Of a stretch of 64,000 nt of DNA, positions 58,248-64,000 are shown piece by piece. The stretch is taken from positions 39,738,175 to 39,802,174 of the forward strand of contig CM047426.1 in assembly GCA_026168455.1 (NCBI GenBank). The letters run 5' to 3'. The notes below the pieces were generated by a model. The model worked only from the letters and a program-made list of their open reading frames with translations, was not told where the DNA came from and did not search any database. The translations under genes and the position numbers were made by a program. Numbering within the stretch: position 1 is the first letter of the stretch; every line of letters begins with the position of its first letter. Source of the stretch: Theocolax elegans. Lineage: Eukaryota > Arthropoda > Insecta > Hymenoptera > Cerocephalidae.

Positions 58248-58710
58248 GACCGACACGGTGGCGGAGTGGCGGAAGCGCACCTCGGCCGGTCATGAAAGTT
58301 AAGTAGCACCGAGCGTGGTTGGCACTTGGATGGGTGACCGTTCTCGGACTTAGCTTAAATGATCGGTTAGGTGTTTTTTCACATTCCACAACGTGAGCGG
58401 GAGGTGTGAGACATTCGGTTTCGGTGTTAAAGTCTACGCAATGTGACCTTGCCACCCAAACAGAATTGTTCTCGAATGCACCGCCCTTCTCGGAGGAGGT
58501 TTTCCTAATAGGCATTTATCCCACGGGGTTTGGCCACAGGTTTTCCCTCTCTCCACGGGCATAACCCCGGGCGAATGCGAGAAGGTGGCGTAACGGGGGG
58601 AAATTGGAAAGAAAAAACAAAAATAGAAATAAATAAAGATGTAGCGAATACGTACGTAAAAACCCGAGAAGGGTATACGTGGATCCTACCAAAATTTAAA
58701 AAAAAAAAAT
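58248..58710 (+). mobile_element. composite 5S/tRNA-type SINE, copy D
   Basis: The only plus-strand copy, and the one from which the head is easiest to read. A tRNA-like A box (GGTGGCGGAGTGGCGGAA, 58257-58274) is followed at 58291-58340 by a stretch matching the 5S rRNA internal region (GAAAGTTAAGTAGC, GCGTGGTTGGCACTTGG, ATGGGTGACC). The body follows, with GGTGTGAGACATTCGG and CGGGCGAATGCGAGAAGG, then the tail ACCAAAATTTAAAA. Flanks are A-rich, so a duplication cannot be delimited. Confidence 0.9.
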
Positions 58711-58998
58711 ACTAAAATTAAAAACTTAAAAATTAAAAAATTTAAAACGTTTAAGAATATAGCAAAATTACTTATGTGAGGCTTAGAAAACGGGAAACTA
58801 ATTTTTATGAACAATTTGATAGTAATTTTATATAATTTTATAAAAACTGTAAATGACAATTTTTATGGTTGATTTACATTCCGAATAGAGGTGAACGTTT
58901 TCCTTCATATTTTTTTTATTTGTGTTTACAAATTTTGGGCCTTATAAATTTTATATGTGCAAATACTTTCATACATGAGTATATACATATATATATAT

Positions 58999-59968
58999 GG
59001 GGTATTCCACGTGAAGTGGTCCGATCAAAATTTTAAAATGCACCAAATTTTGGGTACACTTTGCAAATGTTTTTCAGAATACAGAAAAAAATTTTTAGGT
59101 ACTGGAATCTATTTGCTCAAAAGTTATTCTAACCTCAAAAAGTGAATTTTTCCATATTTTTTTCAACACTCAAAATCTATCAACTTTTACTATAGAATAT
59201 TATATGTAACATTCGTTGCTAATTATATCTAGAATTTATTCTTCTGGGTTAGAATTTCTAATCTCAAGGTCAATGTTACATAAACTACATGTCAATATTC
59301 AATTTAAAAAAAGTGCAAGCGCGCCACCTTTGATTTTTTCATCCAAAAGTTTAAAAGAAAGCTTGGAGCAATACCTTTCAAATGGTCTGTAGCATTTTTA
59401 TGGCCTCCAATTCTGTAAAAAGTTATGACAATTTAAAGAAAGACCAAAAATTCATAAAAATTAACATGGTAATTCCCATTTAAATTTTTAAAAAAATTTC
59501 ATGTTTCTTTAAAGTGTCATAACTTTTTTACAGAATTGGAGGCCATAAAAATGCTACAGACCATTTGAAAGGTATTGCTCCAAGCTTTCTTTTAGACTTT
59601 TGGATGAAAAAATCAAAGGTGGCGCACTTGCACTTTTTTCAAGTTGAATATTGACATGTAGTTTATGTAACATTGACCTTGAGATTAGAAATTCTAACCC
59701 AGAAGAATAAATTCTAGATATAATTAGCAACGAATGTTACGTATAATGTTATATAGTAAAAGTTGATAGATTTTGAGTTATATCGCGGTAAACCCAGCTG
59801 GTGTTGAAAAAATATGGAAAAATTCACTTTTTGAGGTTAGAATAACTTTTGAGCAAATAGATTCCAGTACCTAAAAAATTTTTTCTGTATTCTGAAAAAT
59901 ATTTGCAAAGTGTACCCAAAATTAGGTGCATTTTAAAATTTTGATCGGACCACTTCACGTGGAATACC

Positions 59969-59970
<2 letters not shown>
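58999..59970. mobile_element. complete long foldback element in a (TA)n tract
   Basis: A 972-base palindrome with ends GGGGTATTCCACGTGAAGTG and inverse, and arms of about 470 bases. The turn lies near 59480 (AACATGGTAATTCCC). TA tracts flank it at 58981-58998 and 59971-60001. Relatives: half copy at 1451-1709 and, more distantly, 32706-33653. No coding capacity. Confidence 0.9.
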
Positions 59971-60001
<31 letters not shown>

Positions 60002-60008
<7 letters not shown>

Positions 60009-60547
60009 CTGCCCGGGAAAACTATATATTGTATATTTCATAAGATATATTTTTTTAACATATCGTTTTTATTGTTTATATAATTTATAAGTTCAGCAAG
60101 TATTCATCGAAATCATCTTTAACAGAAAAATTAAATTATATCATTAAATATTAAATGTATAATTAATTAAACATTAAATAAAATATTAAAATAAATATTA
60201 CTGTTTTTAAAATGCCATTTAGAAGATTTATATCCAATATGCATATTGTCACATATTATTGATATTATATATGTTATATCTGTAACAAAAAAATTTTTAT
60301 TATTAATTATAAATAAATTGACAAAGTCAAAACTATACCTTTTAACTTAATCATTAAGAAAAACTACTGCATTTTTGATTATTTCGATAGTCTTAATAAA
60401 CTAATCAGGATACTGAAATACAAAAAGACTTATTATATTTAAAACAATAATAATTTAAAATATAAATTAGATAATTTTATAATATACTTTGTGACTTTAA
60501 TCGTATGGAATGCCATTAGAAATATAATATTTCATTGATATAATATT
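60002..60547. other. AT-rich spacer
   Basis: Begins CACCTGCCCGGGAAAAC, similar to the end of the MITE at 2141 (CTGCCCAGGCGAAAA), which may mark an element boundary. Otherwise nothing is seen. Confidence 0.3.
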
Positions 60548-61130
60548 AATTGGAATGCTCCTGCTGGTTTTTTTGTTCAGTGTTGTTTTTATTCAGTGTA
60601 GCATTCATTGGAATTCTGCTGCCCTTTGTTATTTTTTTTCAGCGCTGCATTTATTGCAATGCTGTTGCCGTTTGTTATTTTTATTCAGCGCTACATTCAT
60701 TGGAATGCTGCTGTTCTTTGTTTTTTTTTATTCAGCGCTGCATTTATTGGAATGCTGCTGCCGTTTGTTATTTTTATTCAGCGCTGCATTTATTGCAATG
60801 CTGCTGCCGTTTGTTATTTTTATTCAGCGCTGCATTCATTGGAATGCTGCTGCCGTTTGTTATTTTTATTCAGCGCTGCATTCATTAGAATGCTGCTGCC
60901 CTTTGTTTTTTTTATTCAGCGCTGCATTTATTGGAATGCTGCTGCCGTCTGTTATTTTAATTCAGCGCTGCATTCATTGGAATGCTGCTGGCGTTTGTTA
61001 TTTTTATTCAGCGCTGCATTAATTGGAATACTGCTGCCGTTTGTTATTTTTATTCAGCGCTGCATTCATTGGAATACTGCTACTGTTTGTTATTTTTATT
61101 TCGCGCTGCAATCATTAGATTGTTGTTGTT
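60548..61130. repeat. 46-base minisatellite, about 12 units
   Basis: Tandem units of the form TCAGCGCTGCATTCATTGGA followed by ATGCTGCTGCCGTTTGTTAT and TTTTAT, 46 bases long, with scattered substitutions and one- or two-base indels. Because 46 is not a multiple of three and the unit has no stop, all three plus-strand frames stay open for 110-180 codons. These are not genes. It lies just beyond the Helitron helicase end. Confidence 0.93.
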
Positions 61131-61193
61131 CATTTTTTTTAAATTTATTTAAGATTTAGCATTTATAGATTTTTTATTTAATTTTGTTTTTGT

Positions 61194-62550
61194 TTATAAT
61201 ATTTCTTTGTGCACAATGTTCTTTGTGTATGTTTTGTTTTTATTTTTTAAATTATTATCTTTATTTTTTGCATGATTTTCTAGCAAAATTTTTAAATTTT
61301 TCATACTTTTAGTTCTTGAAAGAGCAACATATAATTGGCCGTGTCTAAAAACTGGTGATGGCAAATACACACCCACTTCATTGTACGATTGTCCTTGTGA
61401 TTTATTAATTGTCATAGCAAAACCTAAACGAATGGGAATTTGTTTACGACGCATATTAAATGGTATTTCTTCTTTGGTTGGTGACAATGCAATTCTTGGT
61501 AATAATGCTAATTTTCCAGAATTATTTCCATTTAAAATTTCTGCTTGAATTGAATATTTCATCAGTTTTGTTATTGATAATCTGGTTCCAATACAAAGAC
61601 CTTCGTTTAAATTTATATTTCTGAGAAAAATTATAATAGCACCAATTTTTAATTATAATTTATGAGGTGGAAGTCCATTAGGTGTCAAAGTATTTAAAAA
61701 TTCTACAGGTAACATAACATCAAGATTTTCTTCATTATCATTTTCTGCTGTATCTATACTTAAGTATTCAACACTTTCACCTTCCATTATAGCTATTATT
61801 TTATTGTTAATATCGATTACATCATTATTGGTTGGTGCCAATATAACTTTATCATTTACTTTTATTTTGTTTCAAAAAATTTCAACAATGATGTTGTTTT
61901 CTTTTACCATTACGTCATTAGGTATTTCAAGTAATTCATTTTCTTCTTCGAAAATATTTGCACGTTTTTCTTCACCGGCATCCAATAACCAATCTTTAAA
62001 ATTGTTGTCGTCTTCTGTTACTCGAAGATTTTTATTCAATGTCATGCGTTTAAAATTTTGCCATAAATAACTGTACTTTACTGAATTTTTAATAACATCA
62101 ATGTGATTTCCATGTCGAACAACTGGTAATGTTTGTCTAAAATCTCCTGAAACAAGCATAATTTTATCACCAAATATTTTTTTGTTATTACATAAATTTT
62201 GAAGAAGACGATCGACGGCTTCAAAAGCAAATTTTGAAGTCATAGATATTTCATCCCATATTATTAATTCTACTTCCTTTAGTGTTTTACCGTCTTTTGA
62301 GTTATATTTTATATTGCATGTAGTATTTTCTGTAATATTAAGAGGTAATTTAAACGTTGTATGTACTGTTTTTCCATTTTTTAATAAATTTGCTGCTATT
62401 CCTGTCCAAGCAACACATAGAAATGGCATATTTGAAAGATTTAGATAATGTATCAAAACGTTCAGTAAATAACTTTTTCCACTTCCTCCTGGTCCATCTA
62501 TGAAAATACAATTTTCTTTTTTGTTCTTTAAGCATTCAAAAAAAAATTAT
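61194..62550 (-). pseudogene. Helitron PIF1-like helicase, C-terminal part
   Basis: SF1B helicase region of a Helitron rolling-circle transposase. Walker A DGPGGSGKSYLLN (about 62470-62510), then WTGIAANLL, Walker B IIWDEISM, VSGDFRQTLPV, then the C-terminal motifs INKSQGQS and GQLYVALSRTKSM near 61300-61430. At least three frame changes (about 62456, 61860 and 61600) break it. The Rep nuclease domain upstream of 62550 is missing, so only the 3-prime end of an element remains. Confidence 0.85.
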
Positions 62551-62559
62551 TTATAAATC

Positions 62560-62913
62560 CGTAAGGTGGCGCTGTATGGAAATAGTAAATTTCATATTGC
62601 TCTACAATAGTGATTAATTTTTAATAGTTTATTTATCATAAAGTTTCTATATAAGTATTGGAGTTTGTTTTGCGACTCAACTTTACCGCTTGCATATATT
62701 ACATTCCACGATCCCTGTTGGGATTATAATTCTGTAAGCGGATTATAAAAGGTGAACACGTGGTAGTATATATAGCTATATCTGACTACAGTATCTCTCT
62801 CCATGTGCGTGTGTATGAGTGTATTAAGTTATGCTTATATCATACTGACTCTATACTTGAACAAATTATATTAAATTATTAATAGTGTACAATCTTATAT
62901 TTAAATTTTGAGT
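62560..62913 (+). promoter_or_regulatory. probable 5-prime UTR of a non-LTR retrotransposon
   Basis: Directly precedes ORF1 of the retrotransposon. No open frame; contains TATAA-like AT-rich stretches and TATCTCTCTCCATGTGCG. The element boundary is not defined. Confidence 0.3.
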
Positions 62914-63806
62914 ATGTCGAACTGTCGGGCGTGTAAAAAAGACTTCGTTACAGGCAACGTTATAGTTTCTTGCTGTGTATGCAATGGTTTATTTCATGCA
63001 GTTTCAAATTGCTCGAATCTCACAGCATCTGAGGTCAAGGTAGCGGAGCTGAAATCTAAACCTCTTATGATTTACAAATGCAAAACTTGTACTGATAAGG
63101 GCCTTACCTGTGTCAGCGAAGCATTAAATAATGTTCAAGCTGATTTATCTCATATAAAAAATACTTGCGAAACACTCAGGCCTCTTATAAAGGAAGTTAA
63201 GATGTTGAAAGGTAAAGTGGATAAGATTGAATCTTTAACTGCTGTTTTTCCATCACTGGTCAGTGATGTAGAGGCCTTGAAAGCTGCATCTCAACTTCCA
63301 GCTCAAGAAGCGTTAAGCTGCCAAAATCAAGAATCAATTATTCATGAGGTTCAAGAACGTATGTCTAAGTGCAACAATCTAATTTTTTTTAATGTTGCTG
63401 ATTCAAACGATCACAGCAAAGATCATGTGACATTCTTAAGATCGCTAATATCGATACATCAACTGTTCGCCACAATAGTCTGGGTGCTTTCAATGTAGGC
63501 AAAATAAGACCTATCTGTATCACTCTAAAAGATACTGGTGAAGTTCGTAGGATGTTTAACCTCCGTAAGAACTTAGATCAGAAGTTCTCGGCTATTAGAA
63601 TTTCTTATGATAAGGCAAAATATCAGCGTAAGCTCTTTAATGACGCTCTGGATGAATTAAATAAGAGAAGGGTGAACGGCGATGAAGATTTGATTTTGAA
63701 ATACATTAATGGAGTTCCAACTGTCACCAGGAGCATAATATCGCAGGATCATGATAGTCATTCTCGTCCTTCTTGCTCTCATTCCAACTCTGCTTCAAAA
63801 AACTAA
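62914..63806 (+). pseudogene. ORF1 of the right-edge non-LTR retrotransposon
   Basis: ATG at 62914. A PHD-like finger (C-x2-C in NCRACKKDF, CCVCNGLFHAVSNCS, YKCKTC) is followed by a long coiled coil (about residues 65-150) and an RRM-like segment starting CNNLIFFNVADS. A one-base slip near 63470 moves the continuation (ICITLKDTGEVRRMFNLRKN) into the frame that ends at 63806. This is the nucleic-acid-binding chaperone ORF of such elements. Confidence 0.8.
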
Positions 63807-64000
63807 CTGAACCAAATCATGATGGTCTCATATTTTACTATCAAAATATCAGAAGTATTAGGAATAAGGCGGACTTGGTCCATAGTAACTTACACCAGTT
63901 AAATCTCAAACCTGATATCTATTGCTTCACAGAAACGTGGTTACATAATGATATTTTTGATCAAGAAATTGGTTTATCAGGATACATTATATACCGGTGT
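63800..64000 (+). CDS. ORF2 start: APE-type endonuclease (partial)
   Basis: Open to the window end. It reads IFYYQNIRSIRNKADLVHSN and PDIYCFTETWLHND, the N-terminal Asn and Glu metal-site motifs of the endonuclease in non-LTR retrotransposons. The reverse transcriptase would lie beyond 64000. Confidence 0.8.

Larger units (their letters stand above)
62560..64000 (+). mobile_element. non-LTR retrotransposon, 5-prime part, cut by the window edge
   Basis: ORF1 followed at once by the start of an APE endonuclease. It is a different lineage from the element at 24996-29777, which lies on the other strand: both have a finger plus coiled-coil ORF1, but the peptides differ throughout. Confidence 0.8.

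Noticed and set aside
60550..61159. Three overlapping plus-strand open frames of 112-183 codons
   Set aside because: They are the three frames of a stop-free 46-base tandem repeat.

Overview
The window is AT-rich nuclear DNA of an insect. A hymenopteran, perhaps an ant, is my best guess from the mix of transposon families, but that is inference. Evidence for a eukaryote is direct: GT-AG introns, an intron-bearing LSM3 gene, tRNA- and 5S-derived SINEs, hAT, Helitron and non-LTR elements, and Polinton (Maverick) genes. There are no operons, ribosome binding sites or CRISPR arrays.

Host genes lie only at the left end. A complete three-exon LSM3 gene is on the minus strand at 3873-4318. About 0.3 kb further on, three overlapping TGASTCA sites (4617-4639) lead into a GC-richer stretch that ends in a plus-strand first coding exon with a consensus splice donor (5635-5671). 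Decayed exon clusters of unrecognised genes follow at 10.0-10.8 kb, 11.5-15.1 kb (a paralogous copy split by a transposon) and 55.4-56.2 kb.

From about 7 kb to the end the window is a graveyard of nested mobile elements. 7.4-9.9 kb holds a SINE, a TTAA MITE and a foldback. 11.6-14.9 kb is a hAT element with a perfect 8-bp target duplication. 16.2-21.7 kb is a second hAT holding a second transposon, which holds two SINEs. 21.8-35.0 kb carries minus-strand Polinton gene remnants (DNA polymerase B, packaging ATPase, pX-like, capsid-like), interrupted by an almost open plus-strand orphan gene, a non-LTR retrotransposon sitting in a (GA)n tract, and foldback elements. 35-43 kb has an unknown spliced gene, a PC4-like pseudogene, an internally deleted transposase copy, a tRNA-like sequence and more foldbacks.

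43.5-53 kb is a transposase plus DUF4806-type gene pair whose last exon was split by a 6.2-kb element. That element has about 1-kb terminal inverted repeats and a nuclease-containing, Academ-like transposase. 53-64 kb holds a GC-rich hairpin island, a duplicated 228-bp unit, two SINEs, another foldback, a 46-bp minisatellite, a Helitron helicase tail and the 5-prime half of another non-LTR element.

The features most worth following up are the composite tRNA/5S SINE family (four copies, three with clear target duplications), the roughly 950-bp perfect-foldback family in (TA)n tracts (two full copies plus partial ones), the 6.2-kb element whose removal restores an open frame, and the orphan 378-codon gene. 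I found no evidence for a working novel defence or regulatory system.
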